Made by a program: the position numbers and the translations under genes. From NCBI GenBank assembly GCA_016875155.1, contig VGSD01000162.1:1-6737 (forward strand): DNA of 6,737 nucleotides. Direction: 5' to 3'. The stretch is from Deltaproteobacteria bacterium (GTDB lineage: Bacteria; Desulfobacterota; BSN033; UBA1163). Shown here one piece after another: positions 6,203 to 6,737 of this stretch. Every line of letters starts with the position of its first letter. Within the stretch, counting starts at the first letter, position 1. A model generated the notes under the pieces. That model ran no database searches. It saw only the letters and a program-made list of their open reading frames with translations, and was not told the origin of the DNA.

Positions 6203-6737
6203 TTACCTGGCCTCCCTCAAATACTCTGCAGCCTCTTCAGGAGGGGTCGGATTAATATAGAACCCTGTTCCCCATTCGAATCCAGCCACCTTGGTCAACT
6301 TGGGCATGATCTCAATGTGCCAGTGATAATGGTCCCGATCCTCCTCCGGCGAGGAGGAGGTGTGAATGATGTAGTTATAAGGGGGATCGTCGAGAACCTG
6401 CTTCAATCTTTTCAGGGTATCGGAGAGAATTTCAGCGGCCTGCCCATAGGTTGAGTTTTCCATCAATTCATAACTGGTCTGATGAATCTTCGGAAGAATC
6501 CACGTCTCAAAGGGAAACCGCGAGGCAAAGGGGGCAATGGAGACGAATCCGCTGTTCTCTGCGATCACACGGCTCCTCTGTCGGAGCTCCTGACGGATGA
6601 TGTCACAGAAGACACACCGGTCTTTATAGAGGAAGTAACTTTTCGCCCCTTCGATCTCCTCGCGCACCCTTGTGGGAACGATAGGGAGGGCAATGATCTG
6701 TGAGTGGGGATGTTCAAGAGAGGCCCCGGCAGCAGAA
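6203..6737 (-). CDS. galT: Galactose-1-phosphate uridylyltransferase family protein (N-terminus beyond window)
   Basis: The reading frame is open to the right edge, so only the C-terminal 177 or so residues of a usual 330-350 are present; a GTG at 6667 is internal, not the start. The fragment opens with GASLEHPHSQIIALPIVP, where HPHSQ (codons 6698-6712) is the HIT/GalT active site with the uridylylated nucleophile histidine. CVFCDI follows, a CxxC seen in many bacterial GalTs, then HYHWHIEIMP and GTGFYINPTPPEEAAEYLRE, the characteristic C-terminal signature. The family transfers UMP between UDP-glucose and galactose-1-phosphate. Related members can act on other sugar phosphates as phosphorylases, so substrate assignment is less certain than family. 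It is the first visible gene of the operon, 6 nt upstream of the kinase start, and pairs logically with galU four genes down. Confidence 0.9.
   Translation of the reverse strand, partial: SAAGASLEHPHSQIIALPIVPTRVREEIEGAKSYFLYKDRCVFCDIIRQELRQRSRVIAENSGFVSIAPFASRFPFETWILPKIHQTSYELMENSTYGQAAEILSDTLKRLKQVLDDPPYNYIIHTSSSPEEDRDHYHWHIEIMPKLTKVAGFEWGTGFYINPTPPEEAAEYLREAR

Noticed and set aside
6203..6667. Treating the galT-family gene as a complete 154-residue HIT protein starting at GTG 6667
   Set aside because: The frame stays open to the window edge and the upstream residues contain the HPHSQ active site of GalT, so the gene is simply cut by the window.

Overview
The window is a compact bacterial chromosomal segment with every recognisable gene on the minus strand, so transcription runs from high to low coordinates. 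Gene density, short gaps, ATGA stop/start overlaps, and the mix of an orphan receiver, a soluble GAF-GAF histidine kinase and a divergent succinyl-CoA-synthetase pair suggest a free-living Gram-negative anaerobe or related lineage of the former Deltaproteobacteria (Desulfobacterota) type. That placement is inferred from the general look of the proteins and is low confidence. I see no transposase, integrase, phage gene, CRISPR array or plasmid function.

Region A (about 6737 to 3112) looks like one operon of four genes: the C-terminal half of a galactose-1-phosphate uridylyltransferase (galT family, cut by the window edge), a soluble GAF-GAF sensor histidine kinase, a stand-alone CheY-like receiver, and UTP-glucose-1-phosphate uridylyltransferase (galU). 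The first junction is 6 nt; the other two are 4-nt ATGA overlaps. The kinase/receiver pair therefore sits between two UDP-sugar enzymes and is very likely co-translated with them, which hints at signalling linked to nucleotide-sugar, polysaccharide or glycogen metabolism.

Region B (3111 to 2923) is the longest gene-free stretch apart from its RNA gene. It holds short tandem repeats, a near-perfect palindrome, a plausible promoter, a complete tRNA-Ala with anticodon CGC and encoded CCA, and a strong intrinsic terminator just after the tRNA.

Region C (2892 to 1) holds a sucC-like beta subunit and a sucD-like alpha subunit of an ADP/GDP-forming acyl-CoA ligase, followed about 110 nt later by a metallo-beta-lactamase-fold hydrolase that runs off the left edge. 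The ligase keeps the phosphohistidine, the ATP-grasp Mg ligands and the main loops. It departs from textbook succinyl-CoA synthetase at several active-site loops in both subunits, so a substrate other than succinate is a real possibility. Nothing here proves a wholly new system. The best leads are the altered CoA ligase, the cysteine patch in the kinase sensor domain, and the embedding of the two-component pair between galT and galU.
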